Assembly (NCBI RefSeq): GCF_014268755.2
Contig: NZ_CP077093.1
Location: 4,576,001 to 4,640,000, forward strand
Origin: Pseudomonas vanderleydeniana
GTDB lineage: Bacteria; Pseudomonadota; Gammaproteobacteria; Pseudomonadales; Pseudomonadaceae
DNA length: 64,000 nucleotides
Reading direction: 5' to 3'
The translations under genes were made by a program, and so were the position numbers. Positions 52,516-61,071 of this stretch are shown piece by piece. Below the pieces are notes generated by a model, which saw nothing but the letters and a program-made list of their open reading frames with translations, ran no database searches and was not told the DNA's origin. The first letter of the stretch is position 1. Each line of letters starts with the position of its first letter.

Positions 52516-53460
52516 ATGACTGATTGGTTAGCTCTGATTCTGGGATTACCGACCGCGAACGCAACAGAGCGCATGCGTGCTTGGCGCGCCCTGAAAGCTT
52601 CGGGAGCTGCGGTTTTGCGTGATGGTGCCTATCTGCTGCCGAATATCGATGCCTGCCGTGAGGCGCTGGCTGCGGTTGAGCGTGACATTCTGGCCATCAA
52701 TGGAACGGCCTATGTCTTGCCAGTCGTGGATCCAAGCGGTGAACGCTTTATCGAGTTGTTCGACCGCAGTGAGGACTACAGCAAACTGCGCATTGAGATC
52801 GAGGATTGCCGCGAACAGCTCACGACCGAGAATGCGTTGTCCACCACCAAGCAGATACGCAAGCTGCGCAAAGGCTACGAACAGCTGAGCAGCATCGATT
52901 ACTTTCCAGGCGAACCGAAGCGACAAATCAACATGGCTTTACAGGAGTTGGAGACAGCGGTCAGCCGAGCCCTGTCTACCCATGAGCCACACAGCCGCAA
53001 CCAAGCCATAACCGTACTCAACCGTAGCGACTACCAGGGACGTGTCTGGGCCACCCGCAAGCGTCCTTGGGTTGACCGCCTGGCTTGTGCCTGGCTGATC
53101 CGCCGGTTTATCGACCCGCAGGCGCAGATCCTCTGGCTGGAGCATCCCCAGGACTGCCCAACCGATGCCCTGGGCTTCGACTTCGATGAAGCGACCTTCA
53201 GCCATGTCGGCAACCGCGTGAGTTTCGAAACCCTGCAAGCCAGCTTTGAACTTCAAGAGCCGGGCCTGAACCGTATCGCGGCCTTGGTGCACTACCTGGA
53301 TATCGGCGGTGTTCAGCCCGTGGAGGCTGCCGGGATCGAGCGGGTGCTGGCCGGGCTGCGCGAAACCATTATCCACGACGACCACCTCCTGGCTGCTGCG
53401 AGTGCCATCTTCGACGGCCTGCTCGCCGGCTTTGTAAAAGAGGAACACCCCAATGAATAA
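52516..53460 (+). CDS. chrB: Chromate resistance regulator ChrB
   Basis: A 314-residue chromate-sensing protein. The N-terminal part (about 1-90) is winged-helix-like with the family start (DWLALILGLPTANATERMRAWRALKASGAAVLRDG is split here by the length limit only in description). The C-terminal ChrB domain carries WATRKRPWVDRLACAWLIRRFIDP and GFDFDEATFSHVG. ChrB controls chrA expression in response to chromate. The start at 52516 agrees with the usual opening. No ribosome-binding site is visible. It overlaps chrA by eight bases. A palindrome lies just upstream. Confidence 0.92.
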   Translation: MTDWLALILGLPTANATERMRAWRALKASGAAVLRDGAYLLPNIDACREALAAVERDILAINGTAYVLPVVDPSGERFIELFDRSEDYSKLRIEIEDCREQLTTENALSTTKQIRKLRKGYEQLSSIDYFPGEPKRQINMALQELETAVSRALSTHEPHSRNQAITVLNRSDYQGRVWATRKRPWVDRLACAWLIRRFIDPQAQILWLEHPQDCPTDALGFDFDEATFSHVGNRVSFETLQASFELQEPGLNRIAALVHYLDIGGVQPVEAAGIERVLAGLRETIIHDDHLLAAASAIFDGLLAGFVKEEHPNE

Positions 53461-54811
53461 GGCTTTGCCACCAGCGGTTGAAGAGGAACTGTCGAGGCCG
53501 GTCGCGATCAGTTTTCGTGAGGCGTTCTGGTTCTGGTTGAAGCTCGGCTTCATCAGCTTTGGCGGGCCTGCGGGACAAATCTCGATCATGCATCAGGAAC
53601 TGGTCGAGCGGCGGCGCTGGATCTCCGAACGCAGGTTCCTGCATGCCCTCAACTACTGCATGTTGCTGCCCGGGCCGGAGGCTCAGCAACTGGCGACCTA
53701 CATCGGCTGGCTGATGCATCGAACCTGGGGCGGGGTGATCGCCGGCGCGCTATTCGTCTTGCCGTCGCTGTTCATCCTGATCGCCTTGTCCTGGCTGTAC
53801 ATCGCCTTTGGCGACGTGCCGGTGGTGGCTGGACTGTTCTACGGCATCAAGCCCGCGGTGACCGCCATCGTGGTGCAGGCGGCGCATCGGATCGGCTCCC
53901 GGGCGTTGAAGAACAATTGGCTATGGGCGATAGCCGCAGCGTCATTCGCCGCGATCTTCGCGTTCAATGTGCCTTTCCCGTTGATCGTACTGGTTGCCGC
54001 ATTGCTCGGTTATGCCGGCGGGCGCTTTGCCCCCGAGAAGTTCAGAGCCGGGGGGCATGGCGCCGCCAAGAAGTCCTTCGGCCCAGCCCTGATCGATGAC
54101 AACACTCCGCCCCCCGAGCATGCCCGATTCAGCTGGTTGAAACTGGCAGCGCTGGCACTGATTGGCGCCGCACTATGGGCATTGCCAATGGGGATTCTGA
54201 CCGCACTCTTTGGCTGGGAAGGCACCTTAACCCAGATGGGCTGGTTCTTTACCAAGGCCGCTTTGCTGACTTTCGGTGGAGCCTATGCGGTGCTGCCGTA
54301 CGTCTACCAGGGCGCGGTCGGTCATTACAGCTGGCTGACACCGACCCAGATGATCGACGGCCTGGCCCTGGGGGAAACCACTCCCGGGCCGTTGATCATG
54401 GTAGTGGCCTTCGTCGGTTTTGTCGGGGCCTATGTCTTGCAAGTGTTCGGAGCCGATCATGTGTTTCTGGCAGGGGCGGTGGCAGCGTCCCTGGTGACCT
54501 GGTTTACCTTCTTGCCCTCGTTCCTGTTCATCCTCGCTGGCGGCCCGCTGGTCGAGGCAACCCACAACGAACTCAAGTTCACCGCGCCGCTCACCGGGAT
54601 TACCGCGGCGGTGGTCGGGGTGATTCTCAACCTGGCGTGTTTCTTCGGCTATCACGTGCTGTGGCCGAAGGGCTTTGGCGGTGCTCTCGACTGGCCCTCC
54701 GCGCTAATCGCCATTGCAGCAGCGATTGCCTTGTTCCGCTTCAAACGTGGCGTCATTGAGGTGCTGATGGCCTGTGCACTCGTCGGTTTGGCGCTGCATC
54801 TGCTGCGCTAG
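53453..54811 (+). CDS. chrA: Chromate efflux transporter ChrA
   Basis: A 452-residue inner-membrane transporter of the CHR family with the two homologous halves of long-chain members. Half one has GFISFGGPAGQISIMHQELV and LPGPEAQQLATYIGWL. Half two has TFGGAYAVLPYVYQGAV and LALGETTPGPLIMVVAFVGF. It expels chromate using the proton motive force. It overlaps chrB and is thus translationally coupled. It appears intact. With chrB it makes a small resistance operon inserted beside block B. Confidence 0.94.
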   Translation: MNKALPPAVEEELSRPVAISFREAFWFWLKLGFISFGGPAGQISIMHQELVERRRWISERRFLHALNYCMLLPGPEAQQLATYIGWLMHRTWGGVIAGALFVLPSLFILIALSWLYIAFGDVPVVAGLFYGIKPAVTAIVVQAAHRIGSRALKNNWLWAIAAASFAAIFAFNVPFPLIVLVAALLGYAGGRFAPEKFRAGGHGAAKKSFGPALIDDNTPPPEHARFSWLKLAALALIGAALWALPMGILTALFGWEGTLTQMGWFFTKAALLTFGGAYAVLPYVYQGAVGHYSWLTPTQMIDGLALGETTPGPLIMVVAFVGFVGAYVLQVFGADHVFLAGAVAASLVTWFTFLPSFLFILAGGPLVEATHNELKFTAPLTGITAAVVGVILNLACFFGYHVLWPKGFGGALDWPSALIAIAAAIALFRFKRGVIEVLMACALVGLALHLLR

Positions 54812-54895
54812 AACACGCAAATCGACTTAACAGCCTTTGTCGAGCATCGGGCCCGCCAGCTCAACCAGCCTACAGCGCTAGGCGGGAGGTGTCCC

Positions 54896-55045
54896 ATGGG
54901 GTGGATTACCCGTGAACGGCTGAAGATCGACCGCATGGCCTACCCCTGGCTCATCGCGCGTTTCATCGACCTGCAGACGTGTCCAGCGGTGAGGTGCTGC
55001 GGATACAAGCAGAGAAAGATGCAGCCCCCTACTCTTCTTGCCTAG
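54896..55045 (+). pseudogene. Truncated, frameshifted ChrB-domain remnant
   Basis: After chrA, an ATG at 54896 with a strong binding site (GGCGGGAGGTGTCCC) begins a ChrB-domain protein: MGWITRERLKIDRMAYPWLI followed by ARFIDL. About 26 codons in, the frame shifts; the next recognisable residues (GEVLRIQAEKDAAP) lie two positions off and resemble the family segment after ARFID. The fragment ends near 55045, where it runs into the convergent HNH gene. It is a decayed relative of the short ChrB proteins often found in chromate operons. Confidence 0.7.
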
Positions 55046-55691
55046 AAACAATCAAACCTTGGGCCTCAAGCTCTCTGGCCAGGAACGGGGCACGCCGGCG
55101 CAGATAGTCCAGCGAAATATCGCCATCAAAATAGGCCTTGGCGTACTCTTCCCGAACCTTCAGGCAATCATGGTCGTTCAAGTTCAGTCGTTTGATGGTG
55201 GCGAGAATGCGCGCCTTGATGCCGGGATCAAGACCCTCACCCGGGATGACCTGGTAGCTGACCAGTTCGAGACGAAACCATCCCTCCTCGACCTCGAATG
55301 GATCCAGGACATCCTGATAGTGATTCTTGCGGGCGTTCATCAGCGTGCAGGCCAGACGATAGTTCTGCCACTCATAGACATCGTTCCACGTCTGAGATTT
55401 GGGCAGCATGTGGTCCACTGAGCCACCGCCGGTGACACGTTCAATGTAAATGCAGATGTAGGCGCAAAGACGACCGTACGCCTCCATCAGATCCGGCAAA
55501 GCCTCGGTCCAAATAGGTGGAAATTTATCGGCCGGAATCTCTTCGCGTGTTTGCGCGACTACCTTTCTGGGCCGGCCCTTGCGTTTCTCCAGCCCCTGCT
55601 CGCCTATCAATTCCGCGATAGCGCGCAGTCCTGGCTGCCGGACCTTTTCCTCAAAGCTCTCAGGCTCGTCTGCAGGTTGAACTCGAATCAT
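55029..55691 (-). CDS. HNH endonuclease of a Septu-like system
   Basis: A 220-residue predicted nuclease. The HNH motif is VDHMLPKSQTWNDVYEWQNYRLACTLMNARK in full, seen here as VDHMLPKSQ followed by NYRL and MNARK. It starts at an ATG overlapping the upstream ATPase stop by four bases (ATGA). The N-terminal part is helical and basic (GLEKRKGRPRKVV). Paired ATPase and HNH genes are the plan of Septu (PtuA/PtuB) and of retron-associated effectors, in which the ATPase gates the nuclease. I see no retron reverse transcriptase nearby, so Septu-like is the best label. Confidence 0.8.
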   Translation of the reverse strand: MIRVQPADEPESFEEKVRQPGLRAIAELIGEQGLEKRKGRPRKVVAQTREEIPADKFPPIWTEALPDLMEAYGRLCAYICIYIERVTGGGSVDHMLPKSQTWNDVYEWQNYRLACTLMNARKNHYQDVLDPFEVEEGWFRLELVSYQVIPGEGLDPGIKARILATIKRLNLNDHDCLKVREEYAKAYFDGDISLDYLRRRAPFLARELEAQGLIVSRQEE

Positions 55692-56980
55692 GCGCCGCCC
55701 ACCTTCTGCTCGCGGAAATGGCTCCAACGAATCCAGAAGGAGTCAACATCACTCAGACTGCTGCGCAAAGCCGAGTCGATATCACTCAATGTGCGCTTTT
55801 GCTCAGCCGTGAGAGGTTGTTTCTGCAGGCTGACCTCGCGCAAGAACTCACGTGCCCGCAGCAACGCCTCCTCAGCGGCGACCGAGCTGGGCTCCTTCAG
55901 GTTGAACACCTCGGACGACAACCAGGCGTTCACATCGCCTTTACGCGAATAGGGATAGAGGGATGCCTGCACTTCGGTGCCAACCAGATCAAAGTACCAA
56001 ATGCAGTCGCGCTCGCGGTCAAACTCAGGCTCTACCGAAGCCAACACAAACGGCGAGTGAGTGGCCGCCAGCAGTTGCACAGGCACATCCCGGTTGCCGG
56101 TCAGCGCGTTCATGACATTGAGCAAGGCAGGGACAATGCGGCGCTGCCATTGAGGGTGCAGGTGGCACTCAATTTCATCGATCAGAAAGATGATCTCTCT
56201 GGCTGGCTGAACACGATAGCGCTCGCAAGCCAGTTGATGCTCTCGCCATGTCCATACCAGCAGGTAGGCCAACGCGGAGATACGACGCATGCCGGCCGAC
56301 GCTTGAGTCAGTGGGACATCTTGTCCATAAGGCATGCGCAGAGAAGGAATGTCCCGAACGCTGTCTCCCACGCGCATCGGCTCGCCTGGCTGCATCTTTT
56401 CCACGCCGGAGGGTGATAACGCATCGAGCACTTTGACCAGATCATCGAACGCTGGCTTGCCGCCCTCTTGCCATAGCACCCAGTCACTGATCAACCCGTT
56501 ACACAACTGGGTCTTGCCGTCGCTGGAGCGCAAACCGTTCCAGACCTCATCAGGTGAAAAGTCAAAGCTACGGGGACGGTTCGGTGCCGCGGCCTCTCCC
56601 TGATCACCTTTCCAGTAGTTACGAGCGGGGTCCCAGACCGAGAAACTACCGTCGACCCCTGCGTAGATTACAACTCCCGGAATCGCCGGACGGCTCTGCT
56701 TGACCGACCATTGCTGGGCCTCATGATCGAAGTCGCTTCTGTAGGCAAAGTCGCCAGTGCTGCCCTCGTAGCAATAAGCGATCGTCGACTGGCTGGCATC
56801 CTTTCGCGCAGTGGCCATGCTGTCTCTGTGCCAAGTACGTGTCAGCGACCACCAAGCGATGTCGAGCACAAAGCTCTTGCCCAGGCCATTATCACCGGTG
56901 AGGAAGTTGAGGCGCGGTTTGAAGTCAATGGCGAGCGTCTGGGCGGGACCAACGCCTTCAAATGTCAGTTTTTTAAGCAT
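55688..56980 (-). CDS. AAA ATPase of a Septu-like defence system
   Basis: A 430-residue ABC/SMC-type AAA ATPase of the PtuA or OLD-related group. Walker A is GDNGLGKSFVLD, the signature-like motif is TQASAGMRRISALAYLL, Walker B is IIFLIDEIECHLHPQWQ, and the histidine loop is LLAATHSPFVLA. It lacks the TOPRIM nuclease of OLD proteins, so cutting must come from the HNH partner. It directly overlaps the HNH gene. Similar pairs protect cells from phage by degrading nucleic acid. The gene is intact and starts MLKKLTFEGVG. Confidence 0.82.
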   Translation of the reverse strand: MLKKLTFEGVGPAQTLAIDFKPRLNFLTGDNGLGKSFVLDIAWWSLTRTWHRDSMATARKDASQSTIAYCYEGSTGDFAYRSDFDHEAQQWSVKQSRPAIPGVVIYAGVDGSFSVWDPARNYWKGDQGEAAAPNRPRSFDFSPDEVWNGLRSSDGKTQLCNGLISDWVLWQEGGKPAFDDLVKVLDALSPSGVEKMQPGEPMRVGDSVRDIPSLRMPYGQDVPLTQASAGMRRISALAYLLVWTWREHQLACERYRVQPAREIIFLIDEIECHLHPQWQRRIVPALLNVMNALTGNRDVPVQLLAATHSPFVLASVEPEFDRERDCIWYFDLVGTEVQASLYPYSRKGDVNAWLSSEVFNLKEPSSVAAEEALLRAREFLREVSLQKQPLTAEQKRTLSDIDSALRSSLSDVDSFWIRWSHFREQKVGGA

Positions 56981-56995
56981 GGGCGGTGTCTCCAG

Positions 56996-57139
56996 TCATT
57001 CGGGCACCGCCCCAATAGGCGCTGTGTGAAGCCCTACGCTACAGGGACGCTTGGTCTCTTGAGCAATGAGTTCGGCCGCCCGGGCCTGAGTGATACCCGA
57101 TTGCTCAATCAGCCACAGGAGCTTGTCTTTAGGGTGCAT
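56996..57139 (-). CDS. Small HTH-like protein, probably truncated
   Basis: A 47-residue protein beginning MHPKDKLLWLIEQSGITQAR and continuing through AAELIAQETKRPCSVG. The first 35 residues match the N-terminal half of a Cro/XRE-like helix-turn-helix that normally goes on RPCS-V-R-T-V-x-W; here the match ends abruptly and a short unrelated tail follows. It probably lost its C-terminus. The GAGGCTTTTC site precedes the ATG at 57139. It is on the same strand as, and 15 bases before, the ATPase gene, so it may once have been its regulator. Confidence 0.5.
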   Translation of the reverse strand: MHPKDKLLWLIEQSGITQARAAELIAQETKRPCSVGLHTAPIGAVPE

Positions 57140-57792
57140 GAAAAGCCTCGTAGGCACATGTGCCCATTGTAATGCATCGAGGCGAGCACGCCGAAAGACT
57201 CCAAACTTGCACGCGAGGGTAATGTGCAACCGCTCGTGACCTGCCACTGTGACACTGAACCGTGATCTCCCGGTCTGAGCAGAACAGGTTTCTGAGCGAC
57301 CTGCTCGGCAGTGAACGATTGGCCATTGAGAGGCTTGATCGACCACTGAACGGCAAGTAGTACACATGTACTCTTAATGAGCACATGATCCTTCGCCCTC
57401 TTCAACTGCACTGCAGCCCATTGCTGATACGCCCACCTCGCATCGCAGCCGTTCGTATTCGATACCTATTGCACGGCTCTTGGCAAAATCTCATCCCGCA
57501 AACCAGTTTTTCGGCTGCACCAGCGTGAAGTGCCGAGGAGGATTTAAGGCTTCTCTTTCAGGAGTCTCGACATGCTTCAGCCTTACTATCACCGCATACT
57601 ACTTATGGCTTTCGCTAACGTTCTAACGAAGCAGAGCCCGTCGCCAACAGCCAATGTCAGATCGTTCTACGCCCTCCTCCTGCGTGCTGCGTTGGAAGCA
57701 CTCGGCCCCTCGTCTCGTCACCGCGGACAACCACTGGCTACTGAGTATTGCAACGTTTCTGCACGGTGCGTGCGTGCACGGGCGGTGAAGCC
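57140..57792. other. Intergenic region without a firm gene
   Basis: About 650 bases. Several short frames overlap on both strands with no recognisable product. One plus-strand frame from 57572 (74 residues) has a good binding site (TCAGGAGTCTCGAC) but a composition that does not look like a conserved protein. It marks the junction between the defence pair and the ICE conjugation genes. Confidence 0.35.
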
Positions 57793-58146
57793 ATGAACCT
57801 GACCACACGCAAATACCTCAGGGTCCTGGGGCTGGTTGTCGTCGTGCCGTTGGTGGGGGCTCTGCTGAGCCTGCTCATCGCAAGCCTTGTGGCGATCGGC
57901 GGAGTTTCCTTCATGCGCTTCGCGGCCTGGCAGGAGTGGCAGGTCCACAACTACTGGTCCTTCCTGGCTGCCCGGCTCATCTTGTTTGGCCTCGCGGCCT
58001 GGGCATGGGTGTGGTTCCGCCGCCGGACGCTTCAGGTTCAGCCGGCCACTCTCCAACGTCTGAAAAGAGCTGAACTGACCTCACTCGCCGGCATCCTGCT
58101 GATTGAGTTGATGCGAGTTCTGGCCCTGTGGGAGGAGTTGGTATGA
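57793..58146 (+). CDS. ICE-associated small membrane protein
   Basis: A 117-residue protein with three hydrophobic segments (VLGLVVVVPLVGALLSLLIASLVAIGG, FLAARLILFGLAAWAWVWF and a weaker final helix). Its end overlaps the next gene: the stop codon at 58144-58146 shares bases with the ATG at 58143. Proteins of this size and position precede the TraG-N-type protein in PAGI-2/clc-like ICEs. I chose the start at 57793, which begins MNLTTRKYLRVLG. Confidence 0.7.
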   Translation: MNLTTRKYLRVLGLVVVVPLVGALLSLLIASLVAIGGVSFMRFAAWQEWQVHNYWSFLAARLILFGLAAWAWVWFRRRTLQVQPATLQRLKRAELTSLAGILLIELMRVLALWEELV

Positions 58147-59672
58147 CGCTCTATACCAACGACTACCTGGAGTTCTACCTGACCCTGGTGGGATGGCTGG
58201 TCAGCAATGGGATCTGGAATGCGCTGATGGACTCAGGGTTCTTCGCCCTGCCCTTTCTGGTCATCATGCTGCAGGAGTGGTTCGGGGCACGGGAGGACGG
58301 AGGTGGCGCGGATGCGGTACTGGCAGCCTGCGCCCGCATCGAACATCGCTTGTGGTTGGCGGCGGCGGTGATCATGTTCGCCGGCGTGCCCTTCATCACC
58401 ATTAGCCTGAATACTCTGCAGTTCGACAAGAGCCGCTCGCAGCAGTGCCAGTACCTACAGCCCTTGCCCCAGAACACAGGATGGGGCAAGACCTTCACGA
58501 CCCTGAACGACCAGAGCGCCAAGGTGCCCATCTGGTGGTTCTTCGTGCACTCGGTGTCCAAGGCAGTCAGTGGTGCAGCCGTGGCTGCCATCCCGTGTGG
58601 AACCGATCTGCGGCAGATGCGGATGGAGGTGAACAATTCCCGGCTGAAGAGCCCGCTGCTGGCCCAGGAGGTCGCGGACTTCACCAATGACTGCTATGGC
58701 TACTCTCGGGCCAAGCTGTTCATGATGCAGCCCAAACTGACAGAGGAGCAGACCCACGACACCAACTGGATTGGCTCCAAGTATTTCTTGCAGCAGAAAG
58801 GTTTCTACGACACCTATCACTCCAAGACCCCGCGAGCAGAGTGGCCCTACGACCCGAAGCGGGACGCGGGCCTGGCCCAGGTGAAAGACGGCGGTGGCTA
58901 CCCGACGTGCAATCAGTGGTGGACTGAAGAAAAACAGGGGTTGAGGGTGCGAGTGCTTGCCGAGATGGATAAATCCTTGGTGGAGCGCTTCGTGAAGTGG
59001 GCTACTTTTTCCAACCGGGAAAAAGTGAACGACGCGCTGATTCGCCAACTGGTGTCACCGAGGAATCAGCAAGTCACCCAGGGGCAGGTCTATACCGACT
59101 ATGGGGGACGGGTCGGCCCTTCGGTTCCTGATTTTGCGGCGCGGGTGACGGGGGCGGTCGGGACGACCATGGGGACGCTGACCAACATGCCGGCCATGGA
59201 CGTGGTGCGCCAGGCGCTGCCGATGGTGATGGCGTTCCTGAAGATGGCGCTGGTGATCTGCATTCCGCTGGTACTGGTCCTGGGCAGCTACGACCTGAAG
59301 GCGCTGGTCACTATCTCGGTGGTGCAGTTCGCACTGATCTTCGTGGATTTCTGGTTTCAGCTGGCGCGCTGGCTCGACAGCACCATCTTCGATGCCCTGT
59401 ACGGGTCCGGTTCGCCGCATGCGAACCTGAACCCGTTGATGGGGTTGAACAATGAGCAGGCTGACCTTCTGCTGGGGATTGTGATGGGAGCGATGTTCAT
59501 CGTTCTTCCATCGTTTTGGATGTCAGCATTAACATGGGTGGGAATGCGTTCAGGTCAAACTATAAGGGGCTTAACAGATGGAACTAGCAGTCCTCATCAG
59601 CTCGGAGGGCAAGGGAAAAACATTCTGCAAAATGCCATCCAAAAAACACTCAGCAAGAGCAATAGAACATAA
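58143..59672 (+). CDS. TraG-N-type integrating conjugative element membrane protein
   Basis: A 509-residue conjugation protein. An N-terminal membrane segment (FFALPFLVIMLQEWF) and a second (AAAVIMFAGVPFITISL) bracket the start of a large soluble domain rich in Cys and Trp. Two or three helices near the C-terminus (LPMVMAFLKMALVICIPLVLVLGS and LLLGIVMGAMFIVLPSFWM) complete the TraG-N plan. In F-like systems TraG-N takes part in mating-pair stabilisation. GGAGGAG precedes the ATG. Its presence is the strongest single sign that the window is part of an ICE. Confidence 0.85.
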   Translation: MTLYTNDYLEFYLTLVGWLVSNGIWNALMDSGFFALPFLVIMLQEWFGAREDGGGADAVLAACARIEHRLWLAAAVIMFAGVPFITISLNTLQFDKSRSQQCQYLQPLPQNTGWGKTFTTLNDQSAKVPIWWFFVHSVSKAVSGAAVAAIPCGTDLRQMRMEVNNSRLKSPLLAQEVADFTNDCYGYSRAKLFMMQPKLTEEQTHDTNWIGSKYFLQQKGFYDTYHSKTPRAEWPYDPKRDAGLAQVKDGGGYPTCNQWWTEEKQGLRVRVLAEMDKSLVERFVKWATFSNREKVNDALIRQLVSPRNQQVTQGQVYTDYGGRVGPSVPDFAARVTGAVGTTMGTLTNMPAMDVVRQALPMVMAFLKMALVICIPLVLVLGSYDLKALVTISVVQFALIFVDFWFQLARWLDSTIFDALYGSGSPHANLNPLMGLNNEQADLLLGIVMGAMFIVLPSFWMSALTWVGMRSGQTIRGLTDGTSSPHQLGGQGKNILQNAIQKTLSKSNRT

Positions 59673-59674
59673 TT

Positions 59675-60043
59675 CTAATCAAATTTATGGAACGCTGGAT
59701 CATTAATATTCTCAGGGGAATAGGGATCCGGAAATAACTGTTCCCCATCCATCCAAATAACCTCCCCTGACTCCTTTTCTGTTTCGGAACTACTAAGCAA
59801 TATCTCTTTACACAGAATAAACCCAATAACCGTAACGACGACCCCAAACGCTACACATAAAAACGCGCCAACCAAGGACAGCCGCACCAACCCACTCAGC
59901 AAGCTCGCCAACGTGGCGGGCATGCCCTTCTCCATCGTCCACCGCAGCATCGATGCCTCAAACCTGCGGTAGCGGGCTGAGAGCCAGCCAAAGACGAAGC
60001 CAATGCGGTAGGTAAGTCTTTTTTTCTTTGCTTCAGTAGCCAT
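59675..60043 (-). CDS. DUF3742-like ICE protein
   Basis: A 122-residue protein opening MATEAKKKRLTYRIGFVFGW, with one strong membrane segment (LVRLSLVGAFLCVAFGVVVTVIGFILC) and an acidic C-terminal tail ending in a DPYSPENINDP segment. It fits DUF3742, which usually lies next to the TraG-N-like gene at the end of the conjugation module and on the opposite strand, exactly as here. GAGG lies about eleven bases before the start. Its role in transfer is unknown. Confidence 0.75.
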   Translation of the reverse strand: MATEAKKKRLTYRIGFVFGWLSARYRRFEASMLRWTMEKGMPATLASLLSGLVRLSLVGAFLCVAFGVVVTVIGFILCKEILLSSSETEKESGEVIWMDGEQLFPDPYSPENINDPAFHKFD

Positions 60044-60522
60044 GCCTCTGACCTCGTGCTTGAGATTTCTCTCGCCGTACAACTTGTCGGTACGACGCTC
60101 AATTGAGCTTGGCAGAGGGTCTGAATGGGGGCTTGTAGGAATATTCCCAAATAACAACAGATTCGGCGGTAACAACGAGGAATGCGTGGCTCTTTTAGAA
60201 AATTGAAAGATGCATCTCTTTCACTTGAGTGAAATTTCCGAGACAATTCCAAGTGCTTGTTTTGCGCCCAATCTCGCCGCTAGTCTTCGGCCCGTCACTG
60301 TTCATCAGTGATCGGGTTTAGCAGCCTGCTCTGCACTTAGATTGCGCAAAACGCCACCTCAAGAGGTTCCTTTCGAGCCTCAGCTTTATGGTGGTCGTGC
60401 GTGGGGCGTCTTCGGGCGCGCCGGTTTCCAAGTGCACCGGTCTGCTAACCCGCGTACGGCTGCCACCTCTCGTTTAGCAGCGATGGTGACAGCCTCCATC
60501 AAGCACTTGGAATTATCAAATC
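60044..60522. other. Intergenic region at the edge of the conjugation module
   Basis: About 480 bases with falling GC content toward the right. Open frames on both strands do not resemble real genes. It should contain the promoter of the DUF3742-like gene and that of the following DUF6124-like gene. Confidence 0.4.
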
Positions 60523-60876
60523 ATGTTCAAACCAACTCCCAATCCGCCAGCAAAGCCCAAGCTGGCAAGCATCGATTCCCGCATTGCCGACCGGGCATTG
60601 GCCCACCACAACCTCGGACCGGATGCGAGTGCAGAGCCCACTCCTCCGTCCACTGCATCACCACCCTGCCACGCGCCTGTAATGGTCGCCCAGGAAGAAA
60701 CCCTGCTCGACATCCACTCGATCCTGCAGTCGGCCGCGGCCACAGCCTACGAGAACGCCGACAACCAGACCGGGCCCAATCGCAAGGTAGCGATGGGTGT
60801 GGTGCACCTGATCGAACTGGCGCAGTTGAGGATGGACAGGATCCTGAGTAGCCAGCCCGAAGTAGCCAACGACTGA
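60523..60876 (+). CDS. DUF6124-like protein
   Basis: A 117-residue protein, starting MFKPTPNPPAKPKLASIDSR and followed by a proline-rich segment, then a helical half (ETLLDIHSILQSAAATAYEN, GVVHLIELAQLRMDRILSS). This is typical of DUF6124, a Pseudomonas family of unknown function often found in islands. No binding site is obvious. It is encoded in GC-rich DNA, just before the AT-rich tail begins. Confidence 0.72.
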   Translation: MFKPTPNPPAKPKLASIDSRIADRALAHHNLGPDASAEPTPPSTASPPCHAPVMVAQEETLLDIHSILQSAAATAYENADNQTGPNRKVAMGVVHLIELAQLRMDRILSSQPEVAND

Positions 60877-61071
60877 TCAAAACACACCAACCGGGCGGGC
60901 GGGAGGCACAGCTTTCCGCTTCGTCTGTTGAAATCAGAACTTTCTTACCGTCGTAGACGTTCCTAAATCGCATCCCAGCCGATACATCAAACAACAGAGC
61001 AGAGCATACTGGTCTCCATCTTAAGTGGATGGTAAGCTCAAGACCGTAAGTTTTTAGAACAGGGAAAACGT

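Noticed and set aside
57572..57796. 74-codon plus-strand frame with a good binding site
   Set aside because: No conserved-looking sequence, and it overlaps the start of the ICE membrane-protein gene; left as uncertain intergenic.
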